Below the pieces are notes generated by a model, which made no database searches, had not been told where the DNA came from, and saw only the letters and a list, made by a program, of their open reading frames with translations. From contig JAAXGW010000043.1 of the NCBI GenBank assembly GCA_012267385.1, positions 62,001-126,000 on the forward strand: 64,000 bases of DNA. The letters run 5' to 3'. This stretch comes from OMG group bacterium. Its GTDB lineage: Bacteria; Pseudomonadota; Gammaproteobacteria; Pseudomonadales; Azotimanducaceae. Below, piece by piece: positions 54,528 to 63,240 of this stretch (within the stretch, counting starts at the first letter, position 1; the number at the start of each line of letters is the position of its first letter). A program made the position numbers and the translations under genes.

Positions 54528-55880
54528 CTATCCTTCCTTTAGTGTGCGGTTAAAGAGTTCGACAAAGTGATCGATTTCTTCGTGAGTACGTCTCTCAGTA
54601 GCACACAGAAGTAAGCAGTCATCAAGTGACTCATCAAATTCGCCTAAGGGGAGACCGGCTAGAATGCCGTGTTCGGTAATCATGGTTTTTGTCAAGGCAC
54701 CGACATCACCCACACACCTAAGGACACACTCATGGAAGTACGGCGAATGAAAAGCTCGTTGAGCTCGACCTGTTGCTTCGAGTTGCGCGACGAGGTACCT
54801 GGTGTTTTCGTGACAACGGGATGCTGTATTTCGCAGTCCAGAGACTCCCATGATCGACATGTAGATTGTGGCCGCGGTAACTAAGAGCCCTTGGTTCGTA
54901 CAAATATTTGAAGTTGCTTTGGCGCGTCGAATGTGTTGTTCCCGAGCTTGCAAAGTAAGCGTGTACCCAATAGCACCATTCGCGTCTACTGTCCGGCCAA
55001 CGATCCTGCCGGGCATTTGCCGTACATGTTTCATTTTGGAACAAAGGAACCCAAATGATGGGCCGCCTGAAGCCATAGGTACTCCCAGCGGCTGACCATC
55101 CCCAATGCAAATGTCGGCACCAGAATCACCCCACTCACCCGGCGGTTTTAATACCGCTAATGTCAGAGGATTCACCACCGCGATCAACAATGCATTGCGT
55201 TCAGCAGCCCAGTTTGAAATTGCATCAACGTTCTCTAACAGTCCGAAGAAATTTGGTTGTTGTACGACTACAACGTTTGGGTCGTCAATAGGGCATTGTT
55301 TTGGGTCAAATACTCCGTTCTCGTGGGGAACGTGTACCAATTCGATCCCTTGATTAACTACAAGAGTATTGGCGGTCTTCACGTAGAACGGATTCACCGC
55401 TCCGCCGATCACGATCTTGCGGTTGCCAGCACTACGGTTACTTCGTACCGCCATGAGAATTGCTTCTCCCAAGCCCGATCCCCCGTCATAAACTGAGGCA
55501 TTAGCGACATCTAATCCTGCCAACGATGCCATCATTGTTTGAAACTCATAGAGAAGCTGTAACGTACCTTGACTCGCTTCGGCTTGATAAGGTGTGTATG
55601 CAGTTAGGAACTCACCCCGTGTAGCAAGATCCCACACAGCTGCAGGGATGTGGTGGTCGTAAGAGCCTGCACCGAGAAAACAAGATCCAAGTTCATCTCG
55701 TTTCGCGCGCTCTGCAAGACGATACACCATGTCCATTTCTGTGAGCGAATTTTCAATCGCTCGGAAATTCGCTACGGGAACGCTACCTGGAATCTCGTCA
55801 AACAATTCATCGATGTTCTTGACACCGATGCTTTGCAACATGGTTTCGACCTCAGACGAAGTGTGGGGTATGAAGGGCAT
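54528..55880 (-). CDS. gcvPA: Glycine dehydrogenase (decarboxylating) subunit 1
   Basis: 450 residues, N-terminal half of the P-protein. FLGAGSYDHHIPAAVWDLATRGEFLTAYTPYQAEASQG and NASVYDGGSGLGEA are diagnostic; the PLP lysine is in subunit 2. Start ATG 55880, 23 bp after gcvH. Same operon as gcvT, gcvH and gcvPB. Confidence 0.95.
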   Translation of the reverse strand: MPFIPHTSSEVETMLQSIGVKNIDELFDEIPGSVPVANFRAIENSLTEMDMVYRLAERAKRDELGSCFLGAGSYDHHIPAAVWDLATRGEFLTAYTPYQAEASQGTLQLLYEFQTMMASLAGLDVANASVYDGGSGLGEAILMAVRSNRSAGNRKIVIGGAVNPFYVKTANTLVVNQGIELVHVPHENGVFDPKQCPIDDPNVVVVQQPNFFGLLENVDAISNWAAERNALLIAVVNPLTLAVLKPPGEWGDSGADICIGDGQPLGVPMASGGPSFGFLCSKMKHVRQMPGRIVGRTVDANGAIGYTLTLQAREQHIRRAKATSNICTNQGLLVTAATIYMSIMGVSGLRNTASRCHENTRYLVAQLEATGRAQRAFHSPYFHECVLRCVGDVGALTKTMITEHGILAGLPLGEFDESLDDCLLLCATERRTHEEIDHFVELFNRTLKEG

Positions 55881-55903
55881 GAGTACTTTAACCTACTGAG
55901 TGC

Positions 55904-56305
55904 TTAGTGCTCGTTACTATCTGTTTCGCAGAATTCTTGGTACTGGTCCGCGGTCAGCAAATCCGCGTTGGGATCGTCAGACAAAGGCTGAACCACAAAG
56001 ATCCAACCGCCTTCGTACGGCTCAGAATTTACCAGATCCGGCGCATCCGTAAGTTGGTCGTTCACTCGTACGATCTCACCTGAGACGGGACTGTAAATGT
56101 CCGAGGCCGCTTTTACGGATTCGATTACTGCAACCTCGGCACCAGCAGCTACTTCGGTACCTGTCTCTGGCAGTTCAATAAACACAACATCACCAAGAGC
56201 GTCTTGGGCAAAATCCGAGATTCCTACGCAGACGGTACCATCGGGTTCTGTTCGTGCCCATTCGTGGGTATCGGTGTAACGTAATTCCTGTGGTGTTTCG
56301 CTCAT
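55904..56305 (-). CDS. gcvH: Glycine cleavage system H protein
   Basis: 133 residues. RYTDTHEWARTEPDGTVCVGISDFAQDALGDVVF and the lipoylation site IESVKAASDIYSPVSGEI, with Lys about 68, are canonical. It shuttles the aminomethyl group among P, T and L proteins. Overlaps gcvT by 4 bp. Confidence 0.97.
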   Translation of the reverse strand: MSETPQELRYTDTHEWARTEPDGTVCVGISDFAQDALGDVVFIELPETGTEVAAGAEVAVIESVKAASDIYSPVSGEIVRVNDQLTDAPDLVNSEPYEGGWIFVVQPLSDDPNADLLTADQYQEFCETDSNEH

Positions 56306-57372
56306 TTGTGTACTTTTTCTCCATGTCTAACAAATGGTGGTCGAACGATTCTTCCCGCTTTGTGTTTGTTACGGATTAAGACCGAACACTCTCCAGTGCT
56401 GGTGCGGGGAATTCGCGCTAAGGCGATACTATAACCGAGAGTCGGTGAAAACGAACCGCTGGTTATGGTCCCTAAACCTGCGTTGGATTGTACTTCGTAT
56501 CCAGATCGCATCACTCCTCCTTGTAGCACAATGCCGGTGAGTTTTGTTGCGATCCCATGTCGATTTGTCTCTTCAAGTGCTGTTTGACCAACAAAGTCGC
56601 GCGACGGTTCAAGATCTAGTACCCAAGAAAGGGCACACTCGTAGGGTGTGTGGTCAGGTGTCATGTCTTGACCGTTCAAGTTCATTCCGGCTTCAAGTCT
56701 CAATGTATCGCGCGCTCCTAGACCACAGGGAAGCGCGCCGGCGTCTAAGAGTCGATTCCAAAATTTGGGCGCGTCCGCATTAGGACAGACTATCTCCACG
56801 CCATCTTCACCGGTGTATCCAGTGCGACCGATAAAAAGCTCATTGTGAAGAATTGCAGTAAAAGGTTGAACTGAAATTAACTGAGGGCAATCAAGTAGTT
56901 CGACGACCGTTTGAAGCGCATTGGGACCTTGTACCGCAATGATGCTCAGATCTCGTCTGGGAGTGATCGACACTGAATATGCTGTTGTCTGTTGCCAAGA
57001 CGTGACCCACTCTAAGTCAGTATCTGCTACACCAGCGTTAAAAACAATACGAAAGCTTGTCTCGTGCAACCGATAAACTATTAGATCATCAATGATGCCA
57101 CCTCGTTCATTGAGCATCACTGTGTATAGTGCTTGGCCATCTTTTGACAGTTTGTTCACATCACTGGCTAACAGTTTTCGCAAAAACAAAGTACTCTGTG
57201 GACCTTCAAAGTCAACCGTTAGCATGTGAGACACATCGAACATTCCAACATGTTTCCGCACAGCGTGATGCTCGTCGATGGTAGAGCTGTAACGCATGGG
57301 CATTTGCCACCCCGCGAAATCTACTAGTTGTGCATCTAAGCGAACATGATTTTCGTACAAAGCTGTTTTCAA
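56302..57372 (-). CDS. gcvT: Aminomethyltransferase (glycine cleavage T protein)
   Basis: 356 residues. LVDFAGWQMPMRYSSTIDEHHAVRKHVGMFDVSHM, ERGGIIDDLIVYR, VQGPNA, GRTGYTGEDGVEI and GLGARDTLRLEAGMNL(N)GQDM are the T-protein motifs. It forms 5,10-methylene-THF and ammonia from the aminomethyl carrier. No glycine riboswitch is present because ubiH overlaps its start by 4 bp. Confidence 0.96.
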   Translation of the reverse strand: MKTALYENHVRLDAQLVDFAGWQMPMRYSSTIDEHHAVRKHVGMFDVSHMLTVDFEGPQSTLFLRKLLASDVNKLSKDGQALYTVMLNERGGIIDDLIVYRLHETSFRIVFNAGVADTDLEWVTSWQQTTAYSVSITPRRDLSIIAVQGPNALQTVVELLDCPQLISVQPFTAILHNELFIGRTGYTGEDGVEIVCPNADAPKFWNRLLDAGALPCGLGARDTLRLEAGMNLNGQDMTPDHTPYECALSWVLDLEPSRDFVGQTALEETNRHGIATKLTGIVLQGGVMRSGYEVQSNAGLGTITSGSFSPTLGYSIALARIPRTSTGECSVLIRNKHKAGRIVRPPFVRHGEKVHK

Positions 57373-58541
57373 TTCACTTTAGTCATGGGTCCGAATCCCA
57401 TTGCCTCCCTGATGATTTGTTTCTTTATTGTGGGTATGTGCGAAAAAGTCCGAACACCTATGTTTCGCAACCAGTGTGAAAGAGGATTCTTCCACCGCCA
57501 AGTGCTGTCGAACAACGACATTAACTGTTGCATGATAATTGCTTTAGCGCGACGACGTTGTGCCAGTGTGTGTAGCTGAGTCGGAGAAATCGCTTTACTA
57601 TTCGCACTCGCTCGCAACACAGACTCAAGCGCCCTGACATCCTCGATTCCTAGATTCATCCCTTGTCCTGCTAATGGGTGAATGGTATGAGCTGAATCCC
57701 CTAGGATGAATATCCAAGGTTTAGGTAGAAACGTATCCGCGAGTCCGTGATTTAAGGGAAATGACAATCGCTGATCGACTTCAAGCACGGCACCGCATAT
57801 TCGGTCGCTCGCTAGAGTCATCCGCGCTTTGAATTGGTCGTCATCAAGAGATGCTAGTTCCTCAAACAACGGATTGGAGACACTCCAGACTACAGCGTGA
57901 GTACGAGGGTTAGTAAGTGGTAGGAATGCTAAGATCCCCGTACCAAAACGTTGCCAAACAGTATTGTTGTGGGTGAGTTCGGTCTCAATTACCGTTACTA
58001 TCGCGCGTTGTCCTAGACTCTGTGATACCCAACGAGTTCCAGCCAATTCTCTCGTTCTGGAGTTTGCACCTTCAGCAATTATTAGAAGTTTGCAAGACAC
58101 AGTTTTGCCGTTAGTGAGCGTGAGGTATTGCTGAGCCGCATCTATATGAGTGATTGCCTCTGTTTCAATATTTCCAACATATGTTTCACACTTCTTTTGA
58201 AGTGCAGCCACGACTTTAGAGTGTTCTGCAATCCACGCTAACGAATCAGAACCAACTTCCTCACGAAGAAAGTCAATGGTGCTCGTTCCTAGTTGTTCCC
58301 AGACGTGCATCCGATCAACACGTTGCCGCGGAAACCGCTCGTTTTCGTGTAGTTCGTCCAACCAAGTTACAGATTGCGGGGAAAGTGCCAGTGTGCGTAG
58401 ATCGAAACCAAGACGTCCGATCGAGTGTTGCTTCGCAGGTTGATCCAATAGTAACCAGCGGTACTGCAACCGTTCGCAAACCAAAGCCATTGCTGTCCCA
58501 ATTGCACCACCACCGCTGATTACGATGTCTACATCAGCCAT
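57369..58541 (-). CDS. FAD-dependent hydroxylase, UbiH/UbiF/VisC family
   Basis: 390 residues. FAD-binding DIVISGGGAIGTAMALVCERL, and the second FAD motif GDSAHTIHPLAGQGMNLGIEDV, place it among flavin monooxygenases of ubiquinone synthesis. Its position after pepP and before gcvT corresponds to ubiH-ubiI of E. coli; which ring carbon it hydroxylates cannot be told, and only one such gene is here. Overlaps pepP by 8 bp. Confidence 0.88.
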   Translation of the reverse strand: MADVDIVISGGGAIGTAMALVCERLQYRWLLLDQPAKQHSIGRLGFDLRTLALSPQSVTWLDELHENERFPRQRVDRMHVWEQLGTSTIDFLREEVGSDSLAWIAEHSKVVAALQKKCETYVGNIETEAITHIDAAQQYLTLTNGKTVSCKLLIIAEGANSRTRELAGTRWVSQSLGQRAIVTVIETELTHNNTVWQRFGTGILAFLPLTNPRTHAVVWSVSNPLFEELASLDDDQFKARMTLASDRICGAVLEVDQRLSFPLNHGLADTFLPKPWIFILGDSAHTIHPLAGQGMNLGIEDVRALESVLRASANSKAISPTQLHTLAQRRRAKAIIMQQLMSLFDSTWRWKNPLSHWLRNIGVRTFSHIPTIKKQIIREAMGFGPMTKVN

Positions 58542-59838
58542 GCATGAGGGCTTCGATTTCGTCAGGCTTTTTTGGCGCTCTTTTGCTCAATACACGGTTA
58601 CCATCTGCAGTGATGAGAATATCGTCTTCAATTCGTACTCCAATACCGCGCCAACGTTCCTCCACGTCATTCATCTTTTCGTTGTCCGGAATGTATATAC
58701 CAGGTTCTACCGTTAGTACCATTCCCGGTTCGAAACTTCTTGGTTTGCCGTTATGAGCAGTTCGGCCAACATCGTGGACATCGAGTCCAAGCCAGTGCGA
58801 ACAACCATGAACGAGGAAGCGACGGTCGAGGTTTTGCTCTAGTGCTTCTTCTAAGGTATTGTTCAATATCCCCAAGTCAATCAGTCCTTCTGTTAGAACT
58901 TTTCTTGATGTTTCATGAGGATCGCGAAAACGATTCCCTATGGAAGCCGCCGCAATCGCTTGGGTTTGCGCGTCCAGAACTATTTCATAGATTGTGCGTT
59001 GCGCGTCTGAAAACTTCCCACTGACAGGGAAAGTTCGCGTAATGTCAGCTGCATAGTGATCAAGTTCACACCCTGCATCAATGAGCACCAAGTCGCGTGC
59101 TGTCATTTGACGAGAATTTTCGATGTAGTGCATGATGCAAGCATTTTCACCACTACCCACAATGATAGGATAGGCGGGCGATCTTGCTCCTCTACGCAAA
59201 AACTCCGACTGAATTTCGGCGTCGAGTTGCCATTCGAACAAGCCGGGCTCGCAAATCTGCATAGCTTGAATCATTGCATCTGCGGATATGTCCGCGGCGC
59301 GTTGCATCTGTTCCTGTTCACTCTCCGATTTAATCAGGCGTAGTTCATGCAACGACAGGGCTAGATTAATCACGTCTTCTGGTGCTTCTCGTCGTTTCCG
59401 TTTTAGAGCGTGAAGCCAGTCTGGAATGCGCTGGTCGAGCTTGTTATTCGCGTTCCACAGTGCATGAACTGCTTCTCGGCCCGTTATGAATTCGAGAATC
59501 TCAGTGTCAATCTCCTGGATCGGAAATGCCGCATCGACACCTAAAACTTCGCTCGCGCGTTCAGGACCGAGTCGGTAACCAGTCCATTGTTCGATATTGG
59601 GATCGCGCGGATTGAGAAAAATTGTGGTTTCTCCTTTCTCATGGAATGGTGCTAACACCAACACGGCATTCGGTTCATTAAATCCTGTCAAGTAGAAAAA
59701 GTCACTGTGTTGACGAAATGGGTAATGCGTATCACCATTTCTTGGTACTTCAGTGTTTCCAAACACGATCGCGACCCCATTTGGTCCGATCGCGGCCATC
59801 AAACGACTTCGACGTCGTTGAAATTCCAAAACGTTCAA
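58534..59838 (-). CDS. pepP: Xaa-Pro aminopeptidase P
   Basis: 434 residues. An N-terminal domain (FYLTGFNEPNAVLVL) precedes the pita-bread metallopeptidase: DAGCELDHYAADITRTFPVSGKF, HGCSHWLGLDVHDVG, EPGMVLTVEPGIYIP and GIGVRIEDDILIT hold the two-metal ligands. It removes N-terminal residues before proline. Order ygfB-pepP-ubiH as in E. coli; overlaps both neighbours. Confidence 0.95.
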   Translation of the reverse strand: MNVLEFQRRRSRLMAAIGPNGVAIVFGNTEVPRNGDTHYPFRQHSDFFYLTGFNEPNAVLVLAPFHEKGETTIFLNPRDPNIEQWTGYRLGPERASEVLGVDAAFPIQEIDTEILEFITGREAVHALWNANNKLDQRIPDWLHALKRKRREAPEDVINLALSLHELRLIKSESEQEQMQRAADISADAMIQAMQICEPGLFEWQLDAEIQSEFLRRGARSPAYPIIVGSGENACIMHYIENSRQMTARDLVLIDAGCELDHYAADITRTFPVSGKFSDAQRTIYEIVLDAQTQAIAAASIGNRFRDPHETSRKVLTEGLIDLGILNNTLEEALEQNLDRRFLVHGCSHWLGLDVHDVGRTAHNGKPRSFEPGMVLTVEPGIYIPDNEKMNDVEERWRGIGVRIEDDILITADGNRVLSKRAPKKPDEIEALMHG

Positions 59839-60368
59839 ATTTCTTCGTCCTTAACAATTTCAAACATATTTAACACTCCGATACGAAGAAATTCTAAGAT
59901 GCTTGAAAGCGCTTCTTCAATTTCCTCTAGATCGTCTTCTTCGGAGTTATCAATATCTTCCATGTCTGCTACTTGTTCAAGGTCTGCGTGAAATTCATGG
60001 AAGAAGTCCGCTTGTGGTCCTTTTAGCTTTCGTTCAGCTAAGGGTCGTACGGCCTCCAAAAAACCGAGAAGCCAGAGGCGCAAACCAGTTACTCTGGAAC
60101 TTAATTCTTCTTCGTCAGTGGGAAGCAATAAGCGGTAAGTACAGTCGGGGTCAATCAAGTCGTCGAAAACGACTTTTGAAAATTGTTCGAGGGCGTGTCT
60201 ATCACAGAGACCAGGGCGCACTCGATCGACGAGTCGCGCGATAGCTTCCTCATCACCATTCGGTGTTCGCACAATCATGCCTGACACCAGTCCGTGTAGT
60301 TCACTTTCATGTAGAGAAAGTGAGGCGAGTAAGGCTAAAGAGCTCAAGTCATTTTCACTCATATTCAA
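59835..60368 (-). CDS. ygfB: UPF0149 (YgfB/YecA) family protein
   Basis: 177 residues, acidic and helical. ESELHGLVSGMIV, DLIDPDCTYRLLLPTDEEELSSRVTGLRLWLLGFLEA and NSEEDDLEEIEEALSSILEFLRIGVLNMFEI match the family. E. coli YgfB is encoded in the same position before pepP; molecular role not firmly established in general. First gene of the minus-strand run down to gcvPB; its start lies 69 bp from the divergent coiled-coil gene. Confidence 0.9.
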   Translation of the reverse strand: MNMSENDLSSLALLASLSLHESELHGLVSGMIVRTPNGDEEAIARLVDRVRPGLCDRHALEQFSKVVFDDLIDPDCTYRLLLPTDEEELSSRVTGLRLWLLGFLEAVRPLAERKLKGPQADFFHEFHADLEQVADMEDIDNSEEDDLEEIEEALSSILEFLRIGVLNMFEIVKDEEI

Positions 60369-60437
60369 TCAAGCTACCGTGTTAACAATAACAAAGAAAC
60401 TAAAATCAAGTTCTTGGCAGAATGGGATCAAATTCTT

Positions 60438-60647
60438 ATGGCTGACGAGTCTATTGTGCAACTCGAAGAAGTCGTTTACCGACTAGTCGATAAATGCCGT
60501 ATTTTGCAAGAACAAAACACACGGCTCATCCAAACGCATGAACGGTGGTTAGAAGAACGTAGAAACATGATGCAACGATTAGAGAAGGTAGAAAATTGTA
60601 TCGACTCCTCAATCTCGCACTTACAAACGATTCAAGGAACTGAATAG
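60438..60647 (+). CDS. Small coiled-coil protein, TIGR02449-like, next to zapA
   Basis: 69 residues from ATG 60438 (TTG 60414 would add 8). Almost entirely heptad-patterned helix: IVQLEEVVYRLVDKCRILQEQ, then NTRLIQTHERWLEERR and MQRLEKVENCID. Small ZapB-like coiled-coil genes directly before zapA are frequent in Gammaproteobacteria. A role near the divisome is inferred. It ends 2 bp before zapA. Confidence 0.75.
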   Translation: MADESIVQLEEVVYRLVDKCRILQEQNTRLIQTHERWLEERRNMMQRLEKVENCIDSSISHLQTIQGTE

Positions 60648-60649
60648 CC

Positions 60650-60961
60650 ATGGAAGTCAATCGAGATGTAACCGTTACTTTTGAAATTCAAGGTAAGCAA
60701 CACGTCTTGCGCTGTACGGAGGCGGAAGCAGAATCGCTCCAGCAAGCCGCCGAGAAGTTTGGTGAGTATGTTGATGACATGAGTCGCTCAACATCGACCT
60801 CCTATCTCTCTACCGACAGAGTGATCGTTGCAGTCGCCGTTAATGTGCTCGATATGCTCCTTAAAAAGGAACAACAGTTAGCTACACTTCAGAAGCGCAT
60901 CGACAGTTTGAACGATAAAGTCTGTCAATTTGAAAACGATCTGTTTCGAGAACCAGACTGA
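60650..60961 (+). CDS. zapA: Cell division protein ZapA
   Basis: 103 residues. Beta strand start VTFEIQGKQHVLRC, helical EAESLQQAAEKFGEYVDDM, STDRVIVAVAVNVLDML and a C-terminal coiled coil (LATLQKRIDSLNDKVCQFEND). ZapA bundles FtsZ filaments. It lies upstream of 6S RNA as in E. coli, but here with a methyltransferase gene inserted between. Confidence 0.9.
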   Translation: MEVNRDVTVTFEIQGKQHVLRCTEAEAESLQQAAEKFGEYVDDMSRSTSTSYLSTDRVIVAVAVNVLDMLLKKEQQLATLQKRIDSLNDKVCQFENDLFREPD

Positions 60962-60975
60962 GCTGAACGCTCCCT

Positions 60976-61851
60976 GTGCCTCGTTCTAAGACTTCAGCAT
61001 TTGGCACTACGAGCCGGGCTGGACATGATGCGAGCAAATTCTATGCTCAACGCATGTACCAAGACCTAGCGGGACTGTCGGACCAAGAAGCACTAACTGA
61101 AGAAAATGTTCCTGACCAGCTTGACGTAATTCATTGCGCAGACAGTAGGTCTATGCATCACTTGCCTGATCGCTCAGTGCACTTAATGATTACGTCGCCT
61201 CCATATAACGTTGGTAAAGAATATGACCAAGATTTATCGCTGCAGGAATACATCGCGTTACTTGGTGACGTGTTGCGCGAAGTTCACCGGGTATTGGTTA
61301 GCGGCGGTAGGATGTGTGTAAACATAGCAAGCGTCGGTCGAAAGCCCTATATTCCTCTCCACTTATATTTGATGCAAGTTGCACTAGATACAGGTTTTCT
61401 TATGCGCGGTGAAATCGTGTGGGATAAAGGCGCGAGTGCAGGAGCGTCCTGTGCGTGGGGTAGCTGGCAATCTGCACGCAACCCTACATTGCGAGATGTG
61501 CACGAGTACGTCTTAGTCTTTTCTAAAGGTAGCTTTAAGCGCACTACCGGGTTCCAGGACAGTATCGGTCGAGAGGAGTTCTTGGAGTGGAGTAAGAGCG
61601 TGTGGCGCTTTGCTACTGTTCGCGCCACAAAATATAAGCACCCAGCCCCATTTCCTTTAGAGTTGCCAATGCGCTTGATTCACTTTTACTCATTCGAAGG
61701 CGACGTGGTATTAAACCCTTTTATGGGATCTGGGACGACCGCCGAGGCTGCTTTGTTATCGAATCGTCGATACGTTGGATACGAAATCAATGAGGAGTAT
61801 GTACGAAATTCCTCAGAACGTCTAAGCCTCTTACCGATTTCAAATAGCTGA
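60976..61851 (+). CDS. Orphan site-specific DNA methyltransferase (TSPPYN type)
   Basis: 291 residues. Motif IV HLMITSPPYNVGKEYD precedes motif I (VVLNPFMGSGTTAEAALLSNRRYVGYEIN), the beta-class order; SPPY fits N4-cytosine or N6-adenine transfer. DVIHCADSRSMHHLPD is the usual N-terminal segment. No endonuclease gene lies beside it, so it may be a regulatory or housekeeping methyltransferase. GTG 60976 is 15 bp after zapA, within an otherwise core zapA-6S RNA locus. Unrelated in length and domain makeup to the cargo methyltransferase. Confidence 0.88.
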   Translation: MPRSKTSAFGTTSRAGHDASKFYAQRMYQDLAGLSDQEALTEENVPDQLDVIHCADSRSMHHLPDRSVHLMITSPPYNVGKEYDQDLSLQEYIALLGDVLREVHRVLVSGGRMCVNIASVGRKPYIPLHLYLMQVALDTGFLMRGEIVWDKGASAGASCAWGSWQSARNPTLRDVHEYVLVFSKGSFKRTTGFQDSIGREEFLEWSKSVWRFATVRATKYKHPAPFPLELPMRLIHFYSFEGDVVLNPFMGSGTTAEAALLSNRRYVGYEINEEYVRNSSERLSLLPISNS

Positions 61852-61869
61852 GACCTCCAAACATTTTTT

Positions 61870-61875
61870 TATAAT
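61870..61875 (+). promoter_or_regulatory. -10 box of the 6S RNA gene
   Basis: TATAAT at 61870-61875 lies 7 bases before the predicted 6S RNA 5' end near 61882. A clear -35 box is not evident; it would fall at the methyltransferase stop codon. Confidence 0.6.
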
Positions 61876-61881
61876 CAATCT

Positions 61882-62057
61882 GTCGCGGAGTATTGTGGGG
61901 TTGGTTTTTGGCCCGATCCGTTAATACAGACTCAGGAGACCGAGTGGATCGTCGGTGTGCAGGCCGGTCCCGCGACCGGAAGCCTAAGGCCGATCCTAGG
62001 TCGCCGCCTTGAACCCCTACGGTTCAGGGTCTAACCACTCCATAGATACTCCGGACA
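61882..62057 (+). ncRNA. ssrS: 6S RNA
   Basis: Position between zapA and ygfA is that of ssrS. Ends pair (CGGAGTAT at 61886-61893 with ATACTCCG at 62046-62053), closing a long rod-like RNA of about 176 nt. The CCTTGAACC...GGTTCAGGGT hairpin near the 3' end matches the one in E. coli 6S RNA, and a central bubble region (GACCGAGTGG...GGTC) is present. 6S RNA mimics an open promoter and sequesters sigma-70 RNA polymerase. Confidence 0.88.
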
Positions 62058-62127
62058 ACTCCTTACTCACCGCGAGAACGTCACTATTCAATCATCACTC
62101 GCTAGTAATAAGCAGATTCGTACTGCT

Positions 62128-62697
62128 ATGCGAGCACGACGAAATTCTCAACCCTTTTCTATCATCCAGGAAAAGTCTGAAGCCGTAGGACAATACATCA
62201 ACTCAAGGTTGAATAAACTTGACCTAGAAATAGTTGCGTGTTATCGGGCACAGGATGGCGAGGTAGAACTTGAACCGGTCATCAAATCCTTGTTTCGTTC
62301 TCACATCAAAGTTGTCATACCGGTAGTTCGGAACCAAAGTATGCAATTTACGCTAATTGAAGCGGACTCTAAGTTCGTAACCGGTACGTTCGGTATTGAA
62401 GAACCTACTAACTTAGACTGTGTCGACCCCAATCAGATTGATCTCGTGCTAGCACCATTAGTCGCTTTTTCTTCAATTGGTCAACGGTTGGGGCGTGGTG
62501 GCGGGTACTATGACCGGGTGTTTTTGGACAACGACAAAACGGTTATTGTGGGAGTTGCGTACGACTTTCAGCTGTCCGATGAATTCTGTTCAAATGCGAA
62601 CGACAAACCGCTTGATGCCGTGGTCACTGAAACTGGTTGGCGAGTGTTTTGCAGCGAAAAATTAGTGTTTGACTCGAGAGTTTGTGATGGCAGTTAG
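62128..62697 (+). CDS. ygfA: 5-formyltetrahydrofolate cyclo-ligase
   Basis: 189 residues. The N-terminus MRARRNSQ resembles E. coli MIRQRRRALT; the core is DLVLAPLVAFSSIGQRLGRGGGYYDRVF with the substrate/ATP motif G-Q-R-L-G-x-GGG-Y-Y-D. It converts 5-formyl-THF to methenyl-THF. The frame is open further upstream, so a rare upstream start cannot be excluded. It follows 6S RNA, from whose transcript it is usually read in other Gammaproteobacteria. Overlaps def by 11 bp. Confidence 0.9.
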   Translation: MRARRNSQPFSIIQEKSEAVGQYINSRLNKLDLEIVACYRAQDGEVELEPVIKSLFRSHIKVVIPVVRNQSMQFTLIEADSKFVTGTFGIEEPTNLDCVDPNQIDLVLAPLVAFSSIGQRLGRGGGYYDRVFLDNDKTVIVGVAYDFQLSDEFCSNANDKPLDAVVTETGWRVFCSEKLVFDSRVCDGS

Positions 62698-63229
62698 AGA
62701 AATAATTCGGATGGGACATCCGACACTTCGTAAGGTTGCTCGACAATTGCACAAAGAAGAAATTGTTGGAAGGGAAATTCGTACTCTAGTAGATGACATG
62801 GTCGACACTCTTCACGCTGCTGGCGGTATTGGACTAGCAGCTCCTCAGATAAACGAAAGTGTGCAGCTAGCGATAATTCAGATCCCAAAACTCGGATCTA
62901 GGTACGGGGAATTAGAAGAACTACCATTAACAGTTTTCGTTAATCCGGAGATTTCTGTGGTCGCTAATGCCTGTTCTGCGGGAAACTGGGAAGGATGTCT
63001 ATCTGTCCCTGGCTTGCGTGGTTGGGTGGAACGCCCACAACACATTAATTTACGTTACCAAGATTTAGAAGGTGTCCAGCACCAACGTGAATTTACTGGA
63101 TTTCATGCTACTGTATGCCAACACGAATTTGATCATTTGACCGGACACTTATTTGTCGACCGTATGACCGATATGACAAAGTTAGTATTCGAAGACCTGC
63201 TCGTTCCCGAGAATGTGTATCACGACTAG
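62687..63229 (+). CDS. def: Peptide deformylase
   Basis: 180 residues from ATG 62687. Motif I GIGLAAPQ, motif II EGCLSVPG (metal Cys) and motif III QHEFDHLTG (metal His pair and Glu) are all present. It removes the formyl group from nascent proteins. Not next to fmt as in E. coli; here it sits between ygfA and rpiA and may be one of several copies. Confidence 0.95.
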   Translation: MAVREIIRMGHPTLRKVARQLHKEEIVGREIRTLVDDMVDTLHAAGGIGLAAPQINESVQLAIIQIPKLGSRYGELEELPLTVFVNPEISVVANACSAGNWEGCLSVPGLRGWVERPQHINLRYQDLEGVQHQREFTGFHATVCQHEFDHLTGHLFVDRMTDMTKLVFEDLLVPENVYHD

Positions 63230-63240
63230 ACTGAAGAGTG

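Noticed and set aside
62056-62127. Upstream extension of ygfA through the open frame reading SNKQIRTAM
   Set aside because: The frame is open but has no standard start codon, and the ATG at 62128 already aligns with the E. coli N-terminus; kept as a note only.
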